From NCBI GenBank assembly GCA_000485475.1, contig AXYY01000121.1, positions 1 to 7,859 of the forward strand: a stretch of DNA of 7,859 nt, written 5' to 3'. Source of the stretch: Candidatus Ancillula trichonymphae ImTpAt. Its GTDB lineage: Bacteria; Actinomycetota; Actinomycetes; Actinomycetales; Bifidobacteriaceae. The notes beneath the pieces are model-generated. The model was not told the DNA's origin and searched no databases. It was given only the letters and a program-made list of their open reading frames with translations. Each line of letters begins with the position of its first letter. Position 1 is the stretch's first letter. Positions 1 through 7,859 of this stretch are shown piece after piece. The position numbers and the translations under genes are program-made.

Positions 1-906
1 AGTTGCACTCATACCGTCGTCAAGAGTGATTCTGGTTGAAGAGAACAATGCGGTGGCTCAAAACAATCGACGCCAAGTTTTCATATTATCTGGTATAACG
101 AAGTTACGAGCATTCTTGCCGCCCAACTTTTCGCCATATTCTTGAGCATAATCGCACCACGTATTGACGAACCGAACTTTGACATCAGCGGGCCAAGCGA
201 ATTACCTCTACAAGACGCACAATGTAGTCCAAATTTACATTATCAACATGTATGTTCTCCACAACCACACGCATTTTCATGATGTCCTGAAGTGTGCACA
301 TTTTATAATCTGCGCGCTTTTTGAGGTGTTTGAATTACTAATGATTATTTTTGAACAGAAGTTTGGTGATCCGTGTATCCGATCGAAATCAGCGTGGCAA
401 AACGGTCTAGTTGAGCTTCGGGCAGGTTGTAAGTTCTTGCTCAATTGGGTTTTCAGTTGCAATAACCAGAAAAGGTTGAGGAACATCTCTGGTGATACCA
501 TCAACGGTGACCGCACCTTCCTTCATGACCTCAAGCAATACAGATTGTGTTTTGGCGACGCGCGGTTTATTTCCTCATCTGCTAACAAGATGTTCGTGAA
601 AACCGGACCGTGGTGGAAAATGAACTCCTTATTTTTCTGGTCGTAGATGCTCAGACCTGTGATGTCGTCCCACCAGGTAGAAGATCCGGGGGTGAACTTT
701 CACCACCTACGTATTTGGCTAGAGTTCGAGCCAGATGGGTCTTTCCAGTCCCGGGCACATCTTCAAGAAGTATATGTCCACCGCAGATGAATGCTGCTAG
801 AACTTGTTGTATAGCTGTGAGTTTTCCTAGGAACACCTGTCCGATATTTTGAACTAGTTCCTTATAACTTACTGAACCACTCAATCTCCTTTTGGCTTGT
901 AACCAT
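1..906 (-). pseudogene. moxR: MoxR-family AAA+ ATPase, frameshifted, 3' end beyond window
   Basis: MoxR ATPases are cytoplasmic AAA+ chaperones, usually encoded beside DUF58/VWA and transglutaminase-like proteins. The start is ATG 906-904 behind a strong ribosome site, giving MVTSQKEIEWFSK, a typical MoxR N-terminus. After one frameshift near 870 comes YKELVQNIGQVFLGK and Walker A (EDVPGTGKTHLA, about 763-729). Later pieces in shifted frames are DDITGLSIYDQ and HHGPVFTNILLADE with Walker B (about 600-560), TQSVLLEVM, the sensor 1 region ATENPIEQE (about 465-435), LPEAQLDRFATLISIGYTD (about 425-365), VENIHVDN and YIVRLVEVIRL (about 275-190), and a sensor 2-like GSSIRGAIML (about 175-140). LSHRIVLFNQ near the left edge marks the C-terminal part, so nearly the whole family length is present. 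At least six frame switches break it. One extra codon gives LADEEINRAS instead of the usual LADEINRAS. The family call is firm; whether the lesions are real is not. Confidence 0.9.
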
Positions 907-910
907 CTTC

Positions 911-917
911 TCCTCCT
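911..917 (-). promoter_or_regulatory. Ribosome binding site of moxR
   Basis: On the minus strand the sequence reads AGGAGGA, four bases before ATG 906-904. This is a near-perfect Shine-Dalgarno site and decides the moxR start. It lies inside the 3' end of the Ig-like gene, which fits translational coupling in one operon. Confidence 0.85.
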
Positions 918-2958
918 GTATTCTTGCCTGTTTTTCGTTAACTCAAATGATGTACCGATGTTGAAGCACTTTTCAGGAAAGTTGCTGAAATTGTCCAGCA
1001 GTTGAATGCAAACTGATATGTTGAAGTTATATGCGCCAACATCTTTGTAGTTGTCTGCATCTACCAGAACTGATAAACTTTCACCTTTTGCGAAACTGCG
1101 CTTGTTGCCGTAGAACTGATTCGGTAGCAGTTTACCCGCACTTTCTTTAATCTGCCACTTTTAAAGAGGCTCTAAGTTTTGAGCCGCCAAACTGCATGGC
1201 TATTCTTGTGGTTTTGTATTTCTAGTTCAATTTTGTGTTCAACTAGTTCAGTTGCAGTTCTTGGAACTTCAGCCCGCAGATTCAGGTGGTCGCAAGTAAT
1301 CTGAATGTGTCTAGATCACTTCCACACTTGACCTCGAGCGCGTTGATTTCCTCAGTTGAATGACCATACCAAGAAATAATCAACTAGTGAAGTTGTGAGC
1401 GATTCTTTTGGAGCAAGTTGCATCAATTTAACCTCTTTGCGAATTTCCGGTTCTGAATTGAGGGGCACTATTTGGATCTGGAAGTTGATCAATGTCTTGG
1501 TTGAACTTCGCCCTTCCAGGCAACTTGTATACCGCAAGAGTCGTTAAGTGCGTGTTCACCTCTTCGTCCCGCATTTTATTGGGCGTGTATACTAATGTGT
1601 TGTTTTTGAGACTACAAGTTGACTGCGTGCGCTTTTTCTGATGTACAACTTTGCCAAAAATCTCCAGAGTCGTACCATCTAGTTCCTCAATTTCATCAAG
1701 AATGTCAATTTCTAGTTTCTTATCATCTACCCTTGCCATTTTGACGTCGCTGTTTTTTCTGGTGGGTAACACTCTTCAAGGAGTCCTGGAACACGCACAA
1801 ACCCGTATGTTTTAATATCACTACCGTTTAACGTAGCCTTGAACAGTACAACTTGCGAGATGTGCTGCATATTTCCAGTTATCTGCATGCCCTCAACTTC
1901 TGCGGCTCCCGTATGATTGAATACGTGAGTTTTCTTCACTTTTAATATATGGCAGCGCATTTTTCACACTAGTGTTGTAATTCTTGCGGTGCTCAATTTC
2001 AGAACTTCGTACTTTGATGTCCTTAAACTGCGGGTACTCCTCAATGTTCTCCTCACGCGCAATCCGCAATATCAGCGCCTTTGTGTATAAAACTGGTGAC
2101 TTTGGGTGCTGTTTCGAATACAAGTCCGTGCATATCTCCCAGATAGTTTCATTTTCAGTTTGTCCAACCACAAACTTCAAGTTTTTGAGTTCTTGTGGAT
2201 CGGTAATTCTTGTGGTTTGTGCATCTGGATTACTTCCGCTGGGTAAAACTAGTCTAGCGCTCGCAATTTCTGGATAAAGACCAGTTGGAACTGCGTCATT
2301 ATCTATATAACACATTCACCTTCACTTCCTCTTGATCTTGTCCATATTTGATGTTCCAAAAATCAACTGGTCGTTCCTCTTCAGTTGAGTTTTCATCTGA
2401 GGAACGTCCACCTGAATATGACGACTCTGGTACCTTGGTTGAAGGGTCTGCAATTACGATGTTGATGTATCCGTGTGCGCGTTGTATCTGCGGGTGCCCC
2501 ATGGTGTAGATCCCAATACTCGCGGCTGAATATTTGACCAAGAGTTGCATTCGCTGGTGCCGATATACCGCACTTTATTTCCGCTGGGGAATGCAAACTC
2601 TTGTTCGCTACAACTATTCGGGGTTAAGCACTTTCTGCTCACCAGATTCTGCAACGTCATTTTTCATCACGTCAATGTCAACAGTTTCTCCTGCATGAAC
2701 GGCAACTTGATCTTCAACCGCAATTGGTGCAGAATTTTTCTGGACAGTGGATACAACAACACTTATGCTCGCACGAGCCTCCTTGTCCTCAAATTTCACT
2801 ACAACTTCAATTTCTCCAAGATGTACGAACTCGCTTTCAACTATTCTAGTCAAATACCCATCAATTCTGAGTGCACTGGTAGAGATTATATCCACATCCA
2901 TTTGTCCAACTACTCCTTGCTCATCGCGACGGGGCACAATGAAGGCGTCCGCAATTTT

Positions 2959-2961
2959 TCA
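2959..2961 (-). other. In-frame TGA stop inside the Ig-like gene
   Basis: The frame reads TNAIQNVNNLN, TGA, KIADAFIVPRRDEQ with no shift across the stop; both flanks look like protein of the same gene. TGG serves as Trp elsewhere in the window, so recoding of TGA is not needed to explain the sequence. A substitution, or an unrecognised compensating pair of indels, would produce this. Confidence 0.6.
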
Positions 2962-5074
2962 GTTCAGGTTGTTGACATTTTGAATTGCGTTCGTTATATC
3001 AACAACTGAATCCGTATTATTCTGTATCTGCACGCTCATCGGGTTCATGGAAAACGCGTTGTTCGACTCATCGCATTAAGAAAAAGCATGTGTATTGAGC
3101 CAGAAGTGGTAGTAGAATTCGTAACCGAGTAGTTAATTGTATATGTGTCTGCTTTGTTCGTAATAATAGTGACTTCTTGTCCATTTGGTGAGATAACGAT
3201 CACCACGCCATCTGGAACATTTTGTGTTGACAACAACCAACTACTGTTAGTCGCATGAACGAACTTCAACATCGATATTTTTAGCGGCTGATTGATGACT
3301 CCAACTCGAGAAATCGTGTCCAGATAGATGGACTGTCCATCAACCGCACGGAACTGGAGTGTGCTCGGAGTTGACGCACCTAAGAGTCCTTTTGGTAGTT
3401 GACAGACTCAACATCTCCTGGATACATGTTCAGGGACTGGAAAGTCAACTCGCCGTTTGGTGCAACTACTGCTTTGGCAACTTCACCGTTGTATTGACTG
3501 GTTGCGAATATGTCATCACCATCAGGGTCCACCCAGCCAGTTAGTGCATCCACAGTTGAAGTTGCAGGACTTGGTGGCACTTTCTCAGATGGGCTCTTGC
3601 CCCAATGCTTGCCCCGATGTGCACAGGTGCCTGATTTGGCATATACTATACGGGTGTTCTTCAATTGTATATGTGATCGGAGTCCTGCATATGCCACTTG
3701 CATCTGAACCACCGTCTGAAACTATAACAGTTATCTGCGTCGACTTGAGTTTATCAGCTGATTTGGGAACACTCACAGCAATCGCCTGCCCATCATTTAC
3801 TATTCTGAACTTCCCCAGTTCGTCGTTGGACTGCTTAATGTCATCAATAAGTATTAACGTATCACCCTCATTTGGATCAACCACTGGAACCAACACTGGT
3901 ATTTTATTATCCATGCCTGGACGAACTCCAAATGTTATAATTTTGGAGCCAGTTGGACAAATATTCCCGTTGGGTTTTGGTCTTCAGTTGTTTTTTCCTG
4001 CTCATCAAGACTTGTGAACCAGTTGTTAAGGGGTGACTTTATAGCATTCCACTTGTTTTCCAATCCACTGGTCAATGTCCACACTTCACCCGTAGTTGTC
4101 GCATTCAACACGATGAAATCGCCCAGGTTGTAGAGTTTAGTATTTCTAACGTATTTGATGTGCACTAAATGGAACAACTTGCTGCTCCCGATAAACATGT
4201 TGAAGAAATAAGTTCAATTGTAGTTTCCCAGATCGCCACAATTTCTCGACTAGTTTGGTTATCTCTTGAGTTTGTGCCTGGACAGATCCCCCATCTACAA
4301 CTTCGATCGCAGCTGGTGTATGTTCTGCAGTATTGAACAACTTCAGTTTTTTCACTTCTGCAGTTTTATCCATCTCGTAAATGCCAGTTGTAGCTTGAAA
4401 ATACAGGGTGTCCTGCTTGCTTGGAGGCGCAAGTTTAACAGGAGTTGTGTATTCTGGTTGCAGTTTTCCGTTAATCCATAACTTGCAGTTTTTGTTGTCC
4501 AGATCTTGGTAGTGCACAATCCAATTCTTGTTGGTAAACGAAATCTGGAAGTTCGAGGTGCTCACATTCTTGGGCAGTTCTTCAATTCTGTACTTGGAAA
4601 GTACTTGACTAGAATTTGGCTCAATTAGTCCAACTTCACCAGTGTTATAAAGCACTCCAACTTGCGAGTTCGGTGTGATATTTGCTGAAATAACGACTTT
4701 TCCAGTGTCCGAAATGGGCTGTAGATTTTCGTTATACCTGAAGTTATCTTCAGTGGTTTGGTATGCGCGCCCACTCTGATCCACCAGCACAACTTGTCCC
4801 GCATTCACAACAATATTCTTCGCATCTGCAGCCACTTTCTGCGCATGCATAACTTGTTCTTTTGTAATCGCACTGGGAGATGCCTCATCAATTTGCAGTA
4901 CTTGACCGTCTAAAACTAGGTAGTTTGCATTCTGCGCACGGATTATTTGCCCGTCACGAAAAGGTGTAGTTTTGTCGATGGACTGTTTTGTTTGCAGTTC
5001 ACCAAAAGCCAAATTCACGCGCCCGTACAAACCAGCACCATCATTGCGAACCCAGATGGATTGTGTGGCTGCGT

Positions 5075-5080
5075 GGGGGG
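5075..5080 (-). repeat. C6 homopolymer at a frame switch (coding strand)
   Basis: The plus strand shows six G (six C on the coding strand of the Ig-like gene). Reading on from ATG 5190 goes out of frame here. Removing one C gives HSIIPHAATQSIWVRNDG and joins the long downstream frame. The tract therefore sits just behind the membrane anchor, where an indel switches off the whole protein. It could be a contingency tract or a sequencing error. Confidence 0.6.
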
Positions 5081-5128
5081 ATAATGGAGTGCAGTGGACT
5101 TGAGAAATGCAGAACTAGAATTGTTAAA

Positions 5129-5190
5129 ACTGGTAGAATTACAAGTGCTAGTACTTTTGGCGAAATCTTGCTCTTTATGTGTTTTTTCAT
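5129..5190 (-). other. N-terminal signal anchor (transmembrane segment)
   Basis: The first 20 to 30 codons of the Ig-like gene encode six basic residues within the first 12, followed by about 17 hydrophobic residues (Val, Leu, Ile, Ala). No clear signal peptidase site or lipobox follows. This matches a type II anchor with the repeat region outside the cell. No convincing ribosome site precedes the ATG; upstream in the same frame a TAA occurs about 13 codons before it. Confidence 0.7.
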
Positions 5191-5289
5191 GTAAAGAACC
5201 AGCTGTAAACGCCAAGGAAGAAGAGTTTATGAAAGATACTTGTGTCCGTGGTTTCGCCGCGATACCGTACTTGCTTCACCCAACCGCCA
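5191..5289. other. Short divergent junction between the two gene blocks
   Basis: Fewer than 100 bases separate the start of the leftward Ig-like gene from unmistakable rightward coding sequence (ELFYNLSFGYINLDET from 5290). I see no convincing promoter pair. On the plus strand a purine-rich AAGGAAGAAGAG precedes ATG 5229-5231, but the frame it opens is not the coding one further on and gives no signal peptide. On the minus strand one frame reads KPRTQVSFINSSSLAFTAGS, which could be the tail of another gene. This may be a rearrangement junction. Confidence 0.4.
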
Positions 5290-6072
5290 GAACTCTTCTA
5301 CAACCTCTCATTTGGTTACATCAACCTGGATGAAACTTCACAAAGTAATGCTAGTGCTGAAGGTTGATCAATGACCAGATGGCTTTAGACAACGCGCTGC
5401 ACATTGTGGCTAGTGCCCTTTATTTACTAGAGTGCCAAATCCACCAGGGAATTATCAGCAACCAAAAACTTCATGATGACATTGACAAGAAAGAAGCAGC
5501 CAAAGAATTGCGCTTTGCCATGACTGACCCCAGTTTTGATGCTACACGCTTAACGGCTGCTGATTTGAAAACCTTACAAGATGCTGTCTAGAGATATTAA
5601 AGCCATTGAAGAAGCTAAAGACTTGGCTTTCACAGGACTTGATCCCATTAACGGTGTGTATTCGACTTTTTAAGAAATGAGCAAAATGAACCAATTCGTC
5701 TAAGTCTTGCAGAGGACTGCCGTAAGGAAATTGCTGACATTAACAATGCTGAAGCCTTCAAAAAGTGTCTAGGAACCAAAAATGACCCCAAATTCGAAAA
5801 GCCTAGCATTAAAACCATTCTTAAAGGTAGTGAGTGATGGTAAAACTTACGAATCACATCTGGATGAAACTGCTCGACAAAATTCAACCATGCCGGATCC
5901 CACAATTAACAAATTACCTGATGGTGTAAATGCCAAAGGGCTCAAATTCACCCAGAAAATGCCAGTTCAGTTTAGTCAAAATTCTGAAGTTCAAGCATTT
6001 ATTAGAACCAATACTAGTAAGTATAAAGACCGAGTATTTTTAACGACACCGCAAAGAACTATTTCCATTGAG

Positions 6073-6075
6073 TAA
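6073..6075 (+). other. In-frame TAA stop inside the plus-strand gene
   Basis: The frame reads TTPQRTISIE, TAA, TAAKFRPILKIHVPVG without a shift, and both flanks are coherent protein. A single C-to-T change (CAA to TAA, Gln to stop) would explain it. This is harder to attribute to homopolymer miscalling than the frameshifts are. Confidence 0.65.
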
Positions 6076-7058
6076 ACTGCTGCCAAGTTCCGCCCCATCC
6101 TTAAAATTCACGTTCCAGTGGGTGCTGGTTATGCCGCTCAGTACAAAATCATCGCTGATGTGGTAATGCCTGATGGTTCGGTTAAAAACCTTGACTACAC
6201 CAATGACAAGCATAGTAATACTGTGGGTACCACTTTTACGTGATTTTTAATGCCAACACCATAAAAGAGCACATTACTTTTACTGCTGAAGCTTCTTCGG
6301 TTGATGAACAACACCTTGATTTTAATCCTAATTACTTTCAGAGTACCTTGAGGCCTCCAAAACCGTCATCTCGAAGGCCAAACTTAATCTAGTTGCTGAG
6401 AAAACTCTAAAGTACGGTACGGTGTTGATCCAAATCCCAACGCTTCAATTCTAGATGCCAACGGTAAGTCCAAGTGTAACCATTCGGACTGCAATTATGA
6501 CCCCAAGTACGCTGACAATCCAGTTTGGGCTCCAGTTGAAGGACTAGACAATTCCAAATTGGCACTACATGTAGATGCGGGTGCTGGACTTTCTGGTAAG
6601 TTCATTACACCTTCTTCGATGCTAGTCAAAAGCCAATTGGAGGTCCTCAAACTACTGATAGTGTTCTAGTTGGTGATACGCGCAATGTTGAAGTTCCAGT
6701 CAACGCTCGAAAGGTTGATGTCAAATTCGCTTCAACTTATAAAACCAAAGACAGTGGGATTATTGATATGGAGACGATTAACGAATATGACATTGGACCT
6801 GGTGGAGTTTGTACCTTTGGTTTTGATCGCAAAGTACTTTCACCACTCAGGTGCCTTCAAAGGTGCCGTTGAAGATATTTGCGGTGAGATTAGTGCTATC
6901 AACGTTCTACTTTATGGCATCATGAAACTACACTTACGGTCTATTTTGCCTTAAGAGACAAGAACAAGCACTGGAATAGCACTCGCGACAAGGACGGTTT
7001 TATTAGTGTAGATACTCTAACTGGTATTAAGACTTCCCTTTTCCAGCGTTCAAGTGCC

Positions 7059-7206
7059 TTGTCGTTTTCAGCTCACTGCGCCGATAATAACACCTGGACT
7101 CCAGCTGTTAACCAGTACAACCAAGCTCTTGATGGTAAAGAGTTTATGCAAATTGGTCAAGCTAGTGACTCATCACCAACTTTGAACAACGTTGCTCTAA
7201 AACTGG
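7059..7206 (+). repeat. Degenerate W-type repeat, candidate copy 1
   Basis: The translated segment contains SFSAHCADNNTWTPAVNQYNQ, then ALDGKEFMQIGQASD and LNNVALKLDEN. It aligns loosely with the clearer module at 7650-7785: an aromatic-Ser start, Ala-x-x-Asn-Asn, W-T-x-x-V, a Leu/Gly-rich middle and a final alternating hydrophobic strand. The second Trp and the Gly before the first Trp are missing. It is called a repeat only by comparison with the later copy. Confidence 0.35.
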
Positions 7207-7629
7207 ATGAAAATAATAACAAGAAAGATAAATTAACCAATGATATAGTAACTATTGGTGCCCTTTAAGAATTCGGGACTAAAGGAAGTTGATGGTAAAA
7301 CTACTAGTGCTTTTGGACCATTTCAAATTACCGTTTCCGAATCAGGTCCAACTGGTGCGCGCTTTAACGTGTGCTATAACAACTCCATTGACCAAGTCGA
7401 TAATGTCATAAAATCTTCTGATGGTTCTTTGTACCAAGTAAGTAGTTATACTGCACAATTAATTACTCCTGAAGTTCACCTATCTTCAGAAAAAAACAGC
7501 TGCCTGCCTTTGTACAAAATCAAGGATCCCTTTGGCCGCGATGAGTTGGGCAATATTGACTACTCCAATAGTAATCCTCGTCTGGTCTGTCTAATAATGT
7601 TTTGTTAACTCAGGTTGGTTTTGCACTCA

Positions 7630-7639
7630 GGGGGGGGGG
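7630..7639 (+). repeat. G10 homopolymer at a frame switch
   Basis: Ten consecutive G interrupt the plus-strand gene. Upstream the frame is LLTQVGFAL followed by AGG; downstream the coherent frame begins GAT ATT GAG (DIESHFTTQYS). Nine or six G would keep the two in frame; ten do not. It is the longest mononucleotide run I saw in the window. Confidence 0.7.
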
Positions 7640-7649
7640 ATATTGAGTC

Positions 7650-7785
7650 GCACTTTACCACGCAGTATTCAGTATATCAAGCACGTCCCAATAACCAAAG
7701 TGGTTGGACTGCTTGGGTAACTTCTGATAATCTAGCTGGTGATGGCGACACCCCCCCATCAAGGCCATTCGTTTTCGTCTAGTGC
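7650..7785 (+). repeat. ChW-like (hydrophobic W) repeat module, candidate copy 2
   Basis: In the frame between the G10 and C7 tracts the protein reads TTQYSVYQARPNN, then SGWTAWVTSDNLAGDG; after C7 it reads IKAIRFRLVPN. This matches the layout of the clostridial hydrophobic W repeat (PF07538): Tyr-rich strand, G-W-x-x-W-V, x-x-G/L-A-G-x-G, then I-x-A-I-x-F/I-x-L. The tryptophans are at 7705-7707 and 7714-7716. ChW repeats occur in secreted Gram-positive proteins and are thought to mediate surface or substrate interactions. The next segment (EAWGAIPLVGNVDDWVNGG) may begin another unit. Confidence 0.6.
7751..7757 (+). repeat. C7 homopolymer at a frame switch
   Basis: Seven C lie within the W module. 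The upstream frame ends AGDGDTP and the coherent downstream frame is IKAIRFRLVPNFEAWG. Five or eight C would be in frame. The downstream frame is the same as the frame used upstream of the G10 tract, so the two tracts shift in opposite directions. Confidence 0.65.
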
Positions 7786-7859
7786 CCAATTTTGAAGCCT
7801 GGGGAGCAATTCCACTAGTTGGTAATGTCGACGACTGGGTAAATGGTGGTAATGTAGTA

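Larger units (their letters stand above)
881..5190 (-). pseudogene. Giant membrane-anchored Ig-like/cadherin-like domain protein, frameshifted
   Basis: The start ATG 5190-5188 gives a basic stretch (MKKHIKSKISPK) and one hydrophobic segment (VLALVILPVLTILVLHF), a signal anchor. After a shift in a C6 tract (5080-5075) follows TQSIWVRNDGAGLYGRVN, typical of the N-terminal region of actinobacterial fn3/Ig-like proteins encoded before moxR. The longest open piece, 5030-4146, is a beta-rich region of unnamed fold. From about 3900 leftward Ig-like (cadherin-like) repeats appear: ITVIVSDGGSDASG, GWVDPDGDDIFATS, APIAVEDQVAVHAGETVDID, GYINIVIADPS, then KKLEIDILDEIEELDGTTLE and NNTLVYTP. The span implies about 1,400 residues, somewhat shorter than bifidobacterial Fn3 proteins. 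I see no canonical FN3 motif. About 15 frame switches and one in-frame TGA (2961-2959) interrupt it. The 3' end is uncertain: one frame ends KPKGD at TGA 883-881, overlapping moxR by 26 bases. The role is inferred as an extracellular adhesive or scaffold protein. Confidence 0.82.
5233..7859 (+). pseudogene. Large, probably surface-exposed protein, frameshifted, both ends uncertain
   Basis: I do not recognise the family. Coding character is clear: long coherent stretches join across frames. The first part (about 5290-5830) is helical and charged (DNALHIVASALYLLE, DKKEAAKELRF, RDIKAIEEAKDLAF, EDCRKEIADINNAEAFKK). From about 5830 it becomes Thr/Asn/Asp-rich and beta-like (DGKTYESHLDETARQNS, PILKIHVPVGAGYAAQYKI, VIFNANTIKEHITFTAEASS, PVWAPVEGLDNSKLAL, RNVEVPVNARKVDVKFAS, FGPFQITVSESGPTGARF). 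A ChW-like tryptophan module lies near the right edge. No signal peptide or start codon was identified, so the 5' end is probably missing or altered. Frame switches fall near 5360, 5590, 5668, 5825, 6240, 6345, 6420, 6603, 6833, 6905, 7265, 7588, 7635 and 7754, plus an in-frame TAA at 6073-6075. The gene continues past 7859. An extracellular location is inferred from composition and the W module only. Confidence 0.7.

Noticed and set aside
164..646. Plus-strand open frame of 160 codons
   Set aside because: It lies antisense to MoxR, whose conserved motifs are clear on the minus strand; the product has no recognisable features.
1165..1280. Stretch rich in AACTAGTT and GTTCAAC words, considered as a repeat or attachment site
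   Set aside because: The words are scattered through the minus-strand coding regions in general and form no ordered array or clear inverted repeat; they probably reflect codon use for Thr, Ser, Val and Glu.
2959..2961. TGA read as tryptophan (alternative genetic code)
   Set aside because: TGG is used for Trp, including the W module and MoxR WF, and only one TGA falls in a continuous frame; a mutation or error is simpler.
3457..4017. Plus-strand open frame of 186 codons, opposite the Ig-like gene
   Set aside because: The minus strand here encodes recognisable Ig-like repeat motifs (GWVDPDGDD, ITVIVSDGG); the plus-strand frame is their antisense shadow.
5216..5231. Ribosome site and ATG as start of the plus-strand gene
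   Set aside because: The purine-rich run and spacing are good, but the frame opened (MKDTCVRGFAAIPYLL) needs a further shift to join the coherent coding frame and has no signal peptide.
5094..5333. Plus-strand open frame crossing the junction
   Set aside because: It begins antisense to the membrane anchor of the Ig-like protein and ends out of frame with the coherent ELFYNLSFGYINLDET reading, so it is probably fortuitous.
6980..7016. EF-hand or dockerin-like calcium loop (TRDKDGFISVDT)
   Set aside because: The Asp-x-Asp-Gly-x-Ile core is present, but loop positions 1 and 12 are Thr, and no second loop or dockerin helix follows.

Overview
The window looks like a piece of a moderately low-GC actinobacterial genome. 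The best clue is the leftward gene pair: a giant membrane-anchored protein with bacterial Ig-like (cadherin-like) domains, followed directly by a MoxR-type AAA+ ATPase. This order is characteristic of Actinobacteria. It resembles the Bifidobacterium cluster known as PFNA (kinase pkb2, fn3, AAA-ATPase, duf58, transglutaminase, phosphatase), so a relative of Bifidobacteriales is a reasonable guess but is not proven here.

Layout. On the minus strand, the Ig-like surface protein starts at 5190 and runs left to about 881, and moxR starts at 906 and leaves the window at position 1. On the plus strand, from about 5233 to the right edge, there is a long, divergently oriented coding region for a repetitive, probably surface-exposed protein that I cannot name. 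Near the right edge it carries a tryptophan-rich module resembling the clostridial hydrophobic W (ChW) repeat, with a weaker copy about 600 bases earlier. No RNA genes, CRISPR arrays, transposases or clear terminators were seen.

None of the three genes is intact as given. The reading frame switches roughly every 100 to 300 bases in all of them, and two in-frame stops occur without any frame change (TGA at 2961-2959 on the minus strand, TAA at 6073-6075 on the plus strand). Stitching the frames together still gives coherent protein, and MoxR keeps Walker A, Walker B, sensor 1 and sensor 2 regions in order. The window is therefore either a stretch of young pseudogenes, as in a reducing symbiont genome, or an error-rich uncorrected sequence. 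The sequence alone cannot separate these. Several breaks sit at G/C homopolymers (C6 on the coding strand behind the membrane anchor of the Ig-like protein; G10 and C7 in the plus-strand gene). Those could be phase-variable tracts, or sites of base-calling error.

Functionally, the leftward pair would form a cell-envelope system: an ATPase chaperone of the MoxR class together with an extracellular multi-domain protein, usually co-transcribed with DUF58 and transglutaminase-like partners that would lie left of this window. The kinase expected upstream of the surface protein in bifidobacteria is absent; the divergent plus-strand gene occupies that place.
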